A DNA stretch of 18,676 bases. Origin: Congregicoccus sp964517665 (GTDB taxonomy: Bacteria; Verrucomicrobiota; Verrucomicrobiia; Opitutales; Opitutaceae). Location of the stretch: the NCBI GenBank assembly GCA_964517665.1, contig CAZFCY010000096.1, positions 1-18,676 on the forward strand. The letters run 5' to 3'. The notes under the pieces are model-generated. The model saw only the letters and a list, made by a program, of their open reading frames with translations, made no database searches and had not been told where the DNA came from. The position numbers and the translations under genes were made by a program. Positions 1 through 9,339 of the stretch are shown one piece after another. Position 1 is the stretch's first letter; each line of letters begins with the position of its first letter.

Positions 1-93
1 GCGGTGACCGCGGCGACGAAACATTTCGGCTAGATACCATGCGGTTTGGCTAAACCGTGGCGATGAGCCGATAACCGCACATGTTTGCAGCAG

Positions 94-165
94 CCGACGT
101 CAGGAGGATCGCGCGATTCCCGCGGCTCTCGCGGCGGGCTGCGTCGATCAGCCTCCTGGCGTCGG
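94..165 (-). terminator. Long inverted repeat just downstream of the sulfatase operon
   Basis: A 14-base arm at 94-107 (CCGACGTCAGGAGG) is matched by its reverse complement at 152-165 with one mismatch. The 44-base loop holds a smaller stem, CCGCG (120-124) with CGCGG (130-134). It begins 24 bases past the TAG of the minus-strand sulfatase at 190, the right place for a transcription end or an mRNA-protecting hairpin. No U-tract follows on the minus strand, so an intrinsic Rho-independent terminator is not proven. Closer to the window edge, 42-57 holds a second small stem (CGGTTT, loop GGCT, AAACCG). No gene is seen in 1-189. Confidence 0.4.
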
Positions 166-189
166 ATCAACGATCGCAAGCAGGCTGAC

Positions 190-2124
190 CTACCTTGTGG
201 GCACGATCTCGAGGCTTCGCCAGCGGCCTCGCGACCAGCCGAAGGCGTTTCCCTCGGGGTGAAGGCCGTTGGAGCGCGCGGCGAACAACAGGCGAAGGGG
301 CATCCCAGGGGCGAGGCGAACGTCGTCCCAAGTGTGCGAAACGGACACGCGCTTTTCCTTCACCCGGGGATTGGCGCGCCGACCCAGGTTGCGGCCATCA
401 GCGATGAGTTCGTAGACGCTCTCGCCGTCTTCCTCGGCGATCGCATGAAGCCGGATCGTGTAGAGGCCGGGAGCGCCGCGAAACGTCGCCTCTGCGGCGG
501 CGAACCGATCCTGCCCAACTTTCGGATTCACGGCGAGGCAGTGCGTCGTCGGGTCGGCGTTTCCCGTTGTCTTGTAGCTGCGGGCAAACGCAGGTTCGGC
601 GACCGCGCGAAAATCTTCCACGGCGCGCAGCGTGCGACCGGCTGCGGGAGTGGAAGCACGCTCATCGATGTCGCGAAGCACCGCCGGTCGTCCGGTCACC
701 ACGGCGCGCAGTTGGTGGCTCAGATCTTCCCGAATCGCGTCATACTCCGGATCGTTTGCCAGATTGCGCTGCTCCAGCGGATCGGCCACATGGTCGTAGA
801 GTTCGAGGCCCTTCGCGCCTCCGTCGCCCCATTCCGAATATCGCCACGCCTCCGTCCGGATCGACCGCCCGCGATCGACCTGGGAAAAAGCCGGATACGG
901 CCAGGGCTGTGCCGGATCGCGCAGCAACGGCATCAAACTGCGACCAGAAAGATCGGACGGCGCGGGCAGACCCGCCAGTTCAACGAGCGTGGGATAAACA
1001 TCCAGCAACTCGACGACCCGGCCGCAGTGCCGGCCATCGGCGACACCCGGACCAGCCATGATCAACGGCATGCGCGCCGACTCTTCGAACAGGCTTTGCT
1101 TCTGCCACTGGCCGTGCTCGCCGAGCAGGTAGCCGTGATCGCTCCAGAAGACGACGATGGTGTTGTCCGTGAGGCCGAGTTCATCCAGCGCCGCGAGCAA
1201 CCGCCCGACCTGCGCATCGAGAAAGGAAACCGAGGCAAAGTAGGCCCGGCGCACCTGGCGCTGTTCCTCGGAGTTCAAGCCCCAGAAAAGTTCGCGCCGC
1301 CATAGCGCAATCTCGGGCACGCCACGCAGACTCTCGGTCGGGTCCGGCGGCGCCGGAATGGATTCGAGGGGATAAAGATCGAAGTAACGGCGCGGCGCAA
1401 TATAGGGCGTGTGCGGCCGATAGAATCCGGCGGCAACGAAGAATGGACCGTCCCGATGCTCCCGGATAAGCCGAATCGCCGCATCGGCCACCATGCCATC
1501 GGTCTGCTCTTCGTCCGTTCCGTCGGCGGACAGATAGGCGAGCGCGACGCCGAGCCCCCACTTGGGCGTGAGGTTGGTCACCAGATCTTCCTCCTGCTTG
1601 TCGCGTCCCCTCGGATTGACCGTTTCGTCCCATGAAACAGGGTCGTCCAATCCGGGTGTGCCAATCATGGAAGGCACGCCGTAGTGGTAGATCTTGCCCA
1701 CGCGCGCGACCCGGTAGCCTTGCCTGCGGAAATGCTGCGGCAGTGTCACCACGTCGGGCATGGTCGAGCGGAAGTGGGTGGTGAGGTTGTAGACCCCGAT
1801 CTCGTCGGGCCGGCGTCCGGTCATGAGCGAGGCGCGGCTGGGATTGCACAGGGGAAATTGCGTATAAGCCCGATCGAACACCACGCCTCGCGCCGCCAGC
1901 CGGTCGATATTGGGCGTCCGCGCCAGCGGATGTCCATAGGCGCCCAGGACGCAATTCAGGTCGTCCGCCGCGATGAACAGCACATTGGGCGGCCGCTCCC
2001 CGGCCTGGCCTGGGACGGGCTGCGCATGCAGCGGCCCCGAAGCAAATGCCGCGCATGCGGCCGCAAGCGCCGAACCACGCCGGCAAAGGTTCCCGAGCAT
2101 GAGAGATGAAGGCCGGAAGCGCAT
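190..2124 (-). CDS. Exported arylsulfatase, iduronate-2-sulfatase-like, with C-terminal beta domain
   Basis: Formylglycine-dependent sulfatase (sulfatase family S1) that hydrolyses sulfate esters, most likely on glycans in the periplasm or at the cell surface. The chosen start gives 644 residues. Residues 1-34 form a signal peptide (hydrophobic stretch ending in LHAQ). The metal site begins with AADD (D54, D55). The modification motif CNPSRAS has its cysteine at residue 93 (codon 1846-1848). Later landmarks are GKIYHYG, PHTPYIAP and the SDHG/GEHGQWQK block. The order and wording resemble iduronate-2-sulfatases. Residues from about 500 to 644 are an extra beta-rich module not needed for catalysis. 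An in-frame ATG at 2211 exists, but 2124 puts the signal peptide at the N-terminus and sits just behind a good promoter. It lies 106 bases downstream of a second sulfatase on the same strand. The substrate is not determinable. The Cys-type motif requires a formylglycine-generating enzyme or anaerobic maturase encoded elsewhere. Confidence 0.93.
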   Translation of the reverse strand: MRFRPSSLMLGNLCRRGSALAAACAAFASGPLHAQPVPGQAGERPPNVLFIAADDLNCVLGAYGHPLARTPNIDRLAARGVVFDRAYTQFPLCNPSRASLMTGRRPDEIGVYNLTTHFRSTMPDVVTLPQHFRRQGYRVARVGKIYHYGVPSMIGTPGLDDPVSWDETVNPRGRDKQEEDLVTNLTPKWGLGVALAYLSADGTDEEQTDGMVADAAIRLIREHRDGPFFVAAGFYRPHTPYIAPRRYFDLYPLESIPAPPDPTESLRGVPEIALWRRELFWGLNSEEQRQVRRAYFASVSFLDAQVGRLLAALDELGLTDNTIVVFWSDHGYLLGEHGQWQKQSLFEESARMPLIMAGPGVADGRHCGRVVELLDVYPTLVELAGLPAPSDLSGRSLMPLLRDPAQPWPYPAFSQVDRGRSIRTEAWRYSEWGDGGAKGLELYDHVADPLEQRNLANDPEYDAIREDLSHQLRAVVTGRPAVLRDIDERASTPAAGRTLRAVEDFRAVAEPAFARSYKTTGNADPTTHCLAVNPKVGQDRFAAAEATFRGAPGLYTIRLHAIAEEDGESVYELIADGRNLGRRANPRVKEKRVSVSHTWDDVRLAPGMPLRLLFAARSNGLHPEGNAFGWSRGRWRSLEIVPTR

Positions 2125-2134
2125 GGCAGTGGAT

Positions 2135-2162
2135 ATTATAGTGATGATATAAAACCTTGCAA
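2135..2162 (-). promoter_or_regulatory. Sigma-70-like promoter for the downstream sulfatase, near-leaderless
   Basis: On the minus strand, TTGCAA (2162-2157) is followed after 16 bases by a perfect TATAAT (2140-2135). Only ten bases then separate the -10 box from the ATG at 2124. Transcription would start about 2-4 bases before the ATG, so the mRNA would be essentially leaderless. This fits the absence of any Shine-Dalgarno. The stretch 2133-2156 is a clear AT-rich island in high-GC DNA. The motif is seen directly; transcription from it is inferred. Confidence 0.55.
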
Positions 2163-2230
2163 ATCGTCCGCGACGGCGAGGTGGAGGCTCTCCACATCCG
2201 CGGGAGAGCATGCGCGAGAGCGGCGAACTT

Positions 2231-3799
<1,569 letters not shown>

Positions 3800-4127
3800 G
3801 GATGAAGACGGGATAGGGTAAATGAGGACGGTGGACTGTATACATTTGAATTGCCCTGGGTTCGAGAGCAAGCGTCAATCATGCGCGATGATCGGTTTGA
3901 GAAGTTTTCCGCCACCAATCCCACGGCATGGCCAGATCCAGCATCACAGGGCCACTCACCCCGGCGTTGAAGAGACCCCCGGAGGCCCGGCAAAGAGGCC
4001 GCGGCCTGGCTGCAGTCCGACTTCAAGCCCGGCGCGGGCGCGAAGATCCTTTCGGCCGTCCGATGATCTCCCCACTTTCGATCCGCGCCGCGCGTCCCGC
4101 GGCGGGAACCCCGCCAACGCCTTGAAC
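3800..4127. other. Divergent intergenic region with traces of possible decayed coding sequence
   Basis: This 328-base spacer separates the divergent sulfatase and quinoprotein genes. It contains the 8-base palindrome TGTATACA (3837-3844), which on the minus strand could serve as a poor -10 box for the sulfatase, and a GC-rich stem GGCGGG-AAC-CCCGCC (4101-4115) 12 bases before the GTG of the dehydrogenase. One plus-strand frame reads protein-like from ATG 3881 to a stop at 3968, and again from about 3986 to a stop at 4043 (PGKEAAAWLQSDF..., ending KILSAVR). I cannot assign these pieces to a family. They may be remnants of a broken gene or chance. Confidence 0.35.
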
Positions 4128-6320
4128 GTGATCGTATTCGGAAACCTTCTTCGCCGGCTCTCGCTGGTTGCGGCGGCGGCGCTGTCAATCCTGGCGCCTC
4201 GCGCCGGAGCCAGGGAAGCCACGCGCGTCGTCGCAACCGACACCGACTGGTCCGAGTATCTGGGCGACAGCGGCAGGACGCACTTCTCCCCGCTGGCGCA
4301 GATCAACCGCAACAACGTGGACCAACTGCGGGTCGCCTGGGAGTATCGCACCGGCGAACCCGGTGAGATGCAGTGCAACCCGCTGGTGATCGCCGGCGTG
4401 CTTTATGGACTGACCGCGGCGGGCGATGTGTTTGCGCTCGATGCGGGGACCGGCCGCGAACTCTGGCGCTTTTCCGAACAAGCCGAAACGTCCGCGCCCC
4501 GCGCGCTGCGCGTCCTGCGCGGTGTCACCTATTGGAGCGCGGAAGGCGAATCCAGGATCCTGTTCACAAGCGGTTCGTGGCTTCGCGCGCTGGACGCGCA
4601 TACGGGCAGGCCGATCGCCGGGTTTGGCGACGGCGGAAGGGCGAGCTTGAAACAGGGTCTCGGCGAGGCCGTCGCCGATAAGTTTGTAACCTCCACCACA
4701 CCGGGGACGCTCGCCGACAACCTCCTCGTGGTTCCGCTTCGGGTCTCCGAGGAGTCGGACGCCGCGCCAGGCTATATACAGGCGTTCGATGTGCGAACGG
4801 GCGAGCTGGCGTGGACATTCCACACGATCCCGCATCCCGGCGAGTTTGGGCACGCGACGTGGCCTCCCGATGCCTACCGGGATCCTGAAGTGGGCGGGGC
4901 GAACTCCTGGGCCGGGATGGCGATCGATCGCGCGCGAGGAATCCTCTTCGTGCCCACGGGCTCGGCCGCTCCCGACTTCTGGGGCGGCGCGCGGCACGGC
5001 GCGAATCTCTTCGCCAACTGCCTGCTCGCGCTCGACGCGCGCACCGGCGAACGGCGGTGGCATTTTCAGTTCGTGCATCACGACTTGTGGGACCGCGACC
5101 TGCCGTCGCCACCCGTCCTCGCATCCGTGCGGCGAGGTGGCCGGGAGATCGACGTCGTGGCACAGGCGACCAAGTCCGGCCACCTCTACGTCTTCAACCG
5201 TGAGACAGGCGAGCCGCTTTTCCCCATCGAGGAGCGGCCGGTCCCCGCGTCCCCGCTTCCCGGCGAGTCCGCGTGGCCGACACAACCGGCGCCATTGAAA
5301 CCGCCGCCCTTTGCGCGCCAGACACTCACCGAGAACGACATCAATCCTTACTCGGAAAATCGCGACGAACTGCTCGCGCGATTCCGGGCCGCCCGGCACG
5401 GGGCCTTTCAGCCTTTCGCGCTCGAACGCGAGGCGGTGCTTTTCCCCGGCTTCGACGGCGGCGCGGAATGGGGCGGCGCCGCGGTCGATCCCGACGGCGT
5501 GATTTATATCAACTCCAACGAGATGGCCTGGATGGCGCGGCTCACGGAGGCGCCGCGCGACGATCAGCTCGCGGGACGCAGTCCGGGTGAGCGAACATAT
5601 ATCAACCTGTGCGCGGCCTGTCACGGAGCCGACCGGCAGGGAAATCCGGCGGCCAACCTGCCATCGCTGCGCGACGCGCAAACCCTGCGCGCCCGCGATG
5701 AAATCGCGCAAATCATCCGGGCGGGCAAAGGCATGATGCCCGGCTTTCCGTCGCTGGACGCGAGCGACCGGGAAGCGTTGCTCGATTTTCTCTTCGGCGT
5801 CGAGAAAACCGAGGCGGCGGGCGCGCCTGCGCACGACATGCGCCCCGCCACATCGAAGCCGAATCGCACCCCTTATCGTCTCGATGGCTACCGGCGATTT
5901 ATCGACAACAAAGGCTATCCCGCGATCTCCCCGCCCTGGGGGACGCTGACCGCGATCGACCTGCGAAGCGGAGAGCATCGCTGGCGCATCCCGCTTGGCG
6001 AATTCGAGGAACTGTCCGCGCAAGGCATTCCGATCACCGGGGCTGAAAACTATGGCGGGCCGATCGTCACGGCGGGCGGCCTGCTTTTCATCGCGGCGAC
6101 AAAGGACGGCATGTTCAGGGCATTCGATAAAGAAACAGGGAGGCTTCTCTGGGAAACCGCGCTGCCCGCGGCCGGCTTCGCCACACCGAGCACCTATTCG
6201 GTCGGAGGAAGACAGTACGTGGTGATCGCCGCGGGCGGCACGAAACTCGGCACGAAGGGGGGAGACAGCTTTGTGGCGTTCGCGCTGCCAAAACAACCGA
6301 TGAATACGACGCGAGAATAA
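4128..6320 (+). CDS. PQQ-dependent dehydrogenase with inserted cytochrome c domain
   Basis: Periplasmic quinoprotein dehydrogenase of the glucose dehydrogenase (Gcd-like) propeller family, expected to oxidise a sugar or alcohol and pass electrons through PQQ and heme c. With the GTG start at 4128 (TTG at 4122 is the alternative) it has 730 residues and opens with a signal peptide, VIVFGNLLRRLSLVAAAAL, ending near RAGA. The early propeller reads DWSEYLGDSGRTHFSPL and NNVDQLRVAWEYRTGE. WDRDLPSPPVL and TQPAPLKPPPF match Gcd-type proteins. A c-type heme motif CAACH lies at 495-499, with a likely axial methionine at 537 (MMPGF), so about 75 residues of cytochrome c interrupt the propeller. The C-terminal part (NYGGPIVTAGGLLFIAATKDG, then GGRQYVVIAAGG) resumes the Gcd-like fold. 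The open frame continues upstream to 3822, but that part lacks protein character. Substrate not determinable; no PQQ biosynthesis genes are in the window. Confidence 0.92.
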   Translation: MIVFGNLLRRLSLVAAAALSILAPRAGAREATRVVATDTDWSEYLGDSGRTHFSPLAQINRNNVDQLRVAWEYRTGEPGEMQCNPLVIAGVLYGLTAAGDVFALDAGTGRELWRFSEQAETSAPRALRVLRGVTYWSAEGESRILFTSGSWLRALDAHTGRPIAGFGDGGRASLKQGLGEAVADKFVTSTTPGTLADNLLVVPLRVSEESDAAPGYIQAFDVRTGELAWTFHTIPHPGEFGHATWPPDAYRDPEVGGANSWAGMAIDRARGILFVPTGSAAPDFWGGARHGANLFANCLLALDARTGERRWHFQFVHHDLWDRDLPSPPVLASVRRGGREIDVVAQATKSGHLYVFNRETGEPLFPIEERPVPASPLPGESAWPTQPAPLKPPPFARQTLTENDINPYSENRDELLARFRAARHGAFQPFALEREAVLFPGFDGGAEWGGAAVDPDGVIYINSNEMAWMARLTEAPRDDQLAGRSPGERTYINLCAACHGADRQGNPAANLPSLRDAQTLRARDEIAQIIRAGKGMMPGFPSLDASDREALLDFLFGVEKTEAAGAPAHDMRPATSKPNRTPYRLDGYRRFIDNKGYPAISPPWGTLTAIDLRSGEHRWRIPLGEFEELSAQGIPITGAENYGGPIVTAGGLLFIAATKDGMFRAFDKETGRLLWETALPAAGFATPSTYSVGGRQYVVIAAGGTKLGTKGGDSFVAFALPKQPMNTTRE

Positions 6321-6612
6321 CGGTCGTCGTTTTCACCCTCTCCGCCACTCCTGGATCAAACTGCGGCGGCGCCCCCCCATGGACACTCTCCCCGGGCGAA
6401 TAACCCAACGTGCCGGTCGGGAATGCATGACTCCAGTGTCCGTTATTCGCTATCGTCGCGGAAATCCCTCTTTCCGCACGGCCATGAACGTTGTTCGCCT
6501 CTTTTCCGCCCCGCCACCGGGCTGTTGCGGTCTGACGAAATTTGCTTTCCCAAACCCGCTCTGGCAGCCCCGCGGATATATCGAGTTCATGCCTTTATCC
6601 CGGTTTCCCGCA
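6321..6612. other. Convergent intergenic region with interleaved inverted repeats
   Basis: This 292-base stretch lies between the 3' ends of the dehydrogenase and LamG genes. No convincing gene is seen. It holds a 7-bp hairpin GCGGAAA-TCCCTC-TTTCCGC (6458-6477) and two interleaved complementary pairs: GGACACT (6381-6387) with AGTGTCC (6435-6441), and GCGAATAAC (6396-6404) with GTTATTCGC (6442-6450). The A-B-A'-B' order is that of a pseudoknot. Transcription from both sides could end here, but there is no T-tract. A run of seven C lies at 6372-6378. Confidence 0.4.
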
Positions 6613-7626
6613 TCATAAACCACCATGCAGACCCAGCGCGGGAAGATTTGCCGCGTCGTGCAGGGCTTTCATCTCGGCCTCGGTGAGCGCGCGGTTGAAC
6701 ACGGCGAGTCCCGCGAAGCGACCCATCGTTGTCTTGCCTTCAGGGAAGAGGTGGCGCGCTCCGACGATAAAGTCGGAGCCGCCCGTCGGCTTGGATTCAG
6801 CGTGCTTTGCGGGATCGTATGCGAAGATGCCGCGACCGTGATAATACGGGTTGAGCCCACGGCTGCCGCCATTGGGACCTTCCCGCGTGAAGTAGCGGTC
6901 GGCGCGGCGGTGTTGCGCGGGATCGAGTTCGTGCCGGTCGAGGACACCGTCGATGTAGGCGGCAACCCACTCGCCGTCGTAGGTGAATCCGAGCGTGCAC
7001 CAGCGGCCGGTGGGGACTTCGTGCGCGCTCACCGCATAATCGGCGCACCAGGGAAATGGCGAGCCGTCGGCGCGACGGGTGACGCCGCCTTCGCTGGAGA
7101 CGTGCGGCACGAGCTTGTTGGGGCCGCCGTATGCGGGCATGTTCATGAGCAGCGCGTATTGGCGCGTGCCGCTGTCGTCGCCGCGGCCCTTCCCCTCGCC
7201 CCACATGCCGGCAATGGCGCGGCTGACCTCCAGATCGACGAGCCACACGACGGCAAACATCGAGACCTGCGCGCGCGGGCCGGAAATGTTAAGGTCGCGG
7301 GTGTCGGCGTAGGCGATCCTCAGGAAGTTCCTTCCGTTCAACTCCGCGGAGTAGCCGGAAAACGAACCGCCCTCCACACGCGCGACCACTCCGCCGACTT
7401 CGACGAGCGGGTGCGGATTCCGGGCGCCGGAGGAAAGACGCGGATGGCCCGGCTCCTCGCCAAAGGTCCAGAACGCGACGAGGCCGGGCATTCCCTCCAC
7501 GACGGCGCGATCGCCGGCCGGCGCGGCGGCGGACGCGCGCCAGGGAAGCAGAAGGCAAAGCAACGGAACCAGAAACATCCGACAGGATGTTTCGCAGCTT
7601 TCCCTCTTGCGGATCAGGACGGACAT
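6613..7626 (-). CDS. Exported LamG/concanavalin A-like domain protein
   Basis: Predicted secreted protein of 337 residues with one concanavalin A-like (LamG) jelly-roll domain, probably binding a carbohydrate or a surface. MFLVPLLCLLLPWRASAAAP (from residue 17) is a strong signal peptide core. The start may therefore be the ATG at 7626 or the one at 7578; neither has a good Shine-Dalgarno. The mature part opens with MPGLVAFWTFGEEPG, has the GRWCTLGFTYDGEWVAAYIDGV strand pair typical of LamG domains, and closes with MGRFAGLAVFNRALTEAEMKALH, the usual last strand and helix of these domains. No catalytic glutamate pattern of a glycosidase is apparent, so enzymatic activity is not claimed. It follows the beta-propeller gene on the same strand after 182 bases. 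A palindrome AAACCGGTTT lies at 7628-7637. Confidence 0.85.
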   Translation of the reverse strand: MSVLIRKRESCETSCRMFLVPLLCLLLPWRASAAAPAGDRAVVEGMPGLVAFWTFGEEPGHPRLSSGARNPHPLVEVGGVVARVEGGSFSGYSAELNGRNFLRIAYADTRDLNISGPRAQVSMFAVVWLVDLEVSRAIAGMWGEGKGRGDDSGTRQYALLMNMPAYGGPNKLVPHVSSEGGVTRRADGSPFPWCADYAVSAHEVPTGRWCTLGFTYDGEWVAAYIDGVLDRHELDPAQHRRADRYFTREGPNGGSRGLNPYYHGRGIFAYDPAKHAESKPTGGSDFIVGARHLFPEGKTTMGRFAGLAVFNRALTEAEMKALHDAANLPALGLHGGL

Positions 7627-7639
7627 GAAACCGGTTTGA
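7626..7639. promoter_or_regulatory. Candidate LacI-family-type operator palindrome
   Basis: TGAAACCGGTTTGA differs by one base from the perfect 14-base palindrome TGAAACCGGTTTCA, with a central CG as in many LacI-family operators. It touches the ATG at 7626, or lies 48-61 bases upstream if the LamG gene really starts at 7578, which would be a more usual operator position. A second AAACCGGTT is at 12691-12699, about 50 bases upstream of xylulokinase. No regulator gene is in the window. Confidence 0.3.
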
Positions 7640-7808
7640 ATTTCCTTCGGAGGCCGACGGGAAGCGACCTCGGCAAGCCTGAGCAGCAGAAGGCCTATTG
7701 GGCGAGACACGTCCAAAATCGCGGAAAGCACCCGCTTCTCCGGGGTGGGAGGACAAATTGCATGGGTCTCGCTTTGGGGAGGAGGGCGAGTGCGAAATCG
7801 TTGCACAC

Positions 7809-9029
7809 TCAGCGCCGGGCGGCAATCACCCTGCTTATATCGACCCGGTAGACCCCGGGCATGCCATTGACGGGCTTGTTGAAATAGACCTTTCTCCCAT
7901 CCCGTGAAAAAGCCGGGTTCACATGGGCGCGCATTTTCCACACGGGGCCCTCCGGCTCGCTCATGAGAACTGCCAGCGGCTCCGCGCGGCGCGTTTCATA
8001 AAGCGAGATCACCACGGGATCGAGCCCATAGTGATTGTCGGAAGCGATATATCTTCGATCCGGAGAAATTCCGGAATGATTTCCCGCTCCCGCCAGGGTC
8101 TCCATATAGTTGCCATCCCTGTCCCAGCGCTTCGCTTGAAAACGGGGCCCGCCGTCGGCCGGCCTGGAAACCCACTCCTGCCCGAAGATGGTCGAATCGT
8201 CATACCACTGCTGGTGAAGGGGCTTTTTCGGCGCCTCGAAGAGCCTGGCATCCGTGCCGTCCGAGCGACACGTGACAAGATACTGGCGCACTCTATATTC
8301 CGAATCCAGCCTGACCTGTATGTGCGTGCCGTGAAGGCTCAATTGCGGGTGGAACATGAACCAATCGCCGGGATTATCGCTGCCCTCGAGCCGGTCCTTC
8401 AGCGGTCCAAAATCCCTTTCGAGATCCACCGCCTGCGTCACGACGCCGTCATTATATATATAAATTCCGCTGGGCCCAAGGCTGCTCCCATGGGGGAAAT
8501 ATTTTTTGTCCACCCAAAGCAGCACGGAGCCATTCGGGGTTTCGCCCTGCCCCAGGCCGCCTTCGAGCGGGCCGCGCACCACCTCTCCGCTCGTGTTGAC
8601 GACGTAGGTTGCGGGACCCCGACCCGGCAAATAGTCCATGTAGGCGATCGTGTCATTGGTCAGCCAGATCTGCCTGGCGCCATCCTCCCAGTGAATGCTC
8701 TCGATATCCCTCACCTTCACGTGATTGGTCAGGTCCGCGTCACATAGATAAAGACTCCCTCTCGAATCCGCCGCGGATTCGGGGCCCAGCTTGTCATCAT
8801 ATGCCACGTAGGCGATCTTGCTGCCATCCGGGCTTTCCGGACTGGTGCCGTAATATCCGATTTCCGCCCCCCGGCCGGGCGGGGAAACTCGTTCGTGGAC
8901 CACGGCAACGGTCTCCTTCGTGGCCGCGCTGGAATCCACGGCGTTGAAGGCGGGCAGGAGGACGGACAGCCAGGCGATTTGCGGACGCAGAGGCGCGGCA
9001 CGCCACAGGCGGAAGGTTGGCGGTTTCAT
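7809..9029 (-). CDS. Exported beta-propeller protein, TolB/oligogalacturonate-lyase-like
   Basis: Protein of 406 residues with an N-terminal signal peptide (MKPPTFRLWRAAPLRPQIAW, then a hydrophobic stretch ending at SSAA), so periplasmic or secreted. Repeated blade motifs of WD40/TolB-type propellers are visible: SPDGSKIAYVAYDD near residue 60, FHPQLSLHGTHIQVR, ISPDRRYIASDNH and NPAFSRDGRKVYFNKPV near the C-terminus. This style, including the HP-x-x-S and final AFSRDG blades, recalls oligogalacturonate lyase (PL22-type) and PQQ-independent sugar-binding propellers. The catalytic residues of PL22 cannot be placed with confidence, so the enzyme function is a guess. The start at 9029 places the signal peptide at the N-terminus; the longer open frame upstream is low-complexity antisense of the neighbouring gene. 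It precedes the LamG gene and is divergent from the isomerase-like gene. Confidence 0.82.
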   Translation of the reverse strand: MKPPTFRLWRAAPLRPQIAWLSVLLPAFNAVDSSAATKETVAVVHERVSPPGRGAEIGYYGTSPESPDGSKIAYVAYDDKLGPESAADSRGSLYLCDADLTNHVKVRDIESIHWEDGARQIWLTNDTIAYMDYLPGRGPATYVVNTSGEVVRGPLEGGLGQGETPNGSVLLWVDKKYFPHGSSLGPSGIYIYNDGVVTQAVDLERDFGPLKDRLEGSDNPGDWFMFHPQLSLHGTHIQVRLDSEYRVRQYLVTCRSDGTDARLFEAPKKPLHQQWYDDSTIFGQEWVSRPADGGPRFQAKRWDRDGNYMETLAGAGNHSGISPDRRYIASDNHYGLDPVVISLYETRRAEPLAVLMSEPEGPVWKMRAHVNPAFSRDGRKVYFNKPVNGMPGVYRVDISRVIAARR

Positions 9030-9339
9030 GGGCTGAGGTCTGGGGTGATGCCGCAAGGCGGAGAAGTGTTGAAGGCAGTCGAAGGCAAAAGCGCCCTGGC
9101 GCGGCGGGAGGAACGCCAGACCACTCGCCGGCCTCTGGCAACGCTCCCGTCGCTGGATCTGTAAAGCGGCGACAAGGCGGCGCCGCACTGCGCTGGCATG
9201 CGACAGCCGGGGAACGCTGGCTCGGGCCGATCGCCTTGCCGGCGGGACCAGCGCTCGCATCCAGTTGAATCCCCCCCCCAACGGTCCTTCACGGAAAACC
9301 GACTCGCCCTTCGCTCCGGCTGCCCGTATCTGGAGACGC
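9030..9339. other. Divergent intergenic region, no gene seen
   Basis: This 310-base spacer lies between the divergent beta-propeller and isomerase-like genes. It presumably holds both promoters, but I see no convincing -35/-10 pair and no strong palindrome. A homopolymer of eight C lies at 9271-9278. Open frames through it lack protein character. Confidence 0.5.
9331..9336 (+). promoter_or_regulatory. Ribosome binding site deciding the isomerase-like start
   Basis: TGGAGA lies with its GGAG core four bases before the ATG at 9340. It is one of the few recognisable Shine-Dalgarno sequences in this window and supports 9340 over the in-frame ATG at 9265. Confidence 0.5.

Noticed and set aside
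4185..6296. A 703-residue open frame antisense to the quinoprotein dehydrogenase
   Set aside because: No domain, signal or motif is visible and it is rich in Arg and Gly. The sense strand encodes a clear family member; long antisense frames are expected at this GC content.
8452..8463. A TATATATATA run that looks like a promoter
   Set aside because: It lies inside the beta-propeller coding sequence and encodes Ile-Tyr-Ile-Tyr; there is no gene start nearby.
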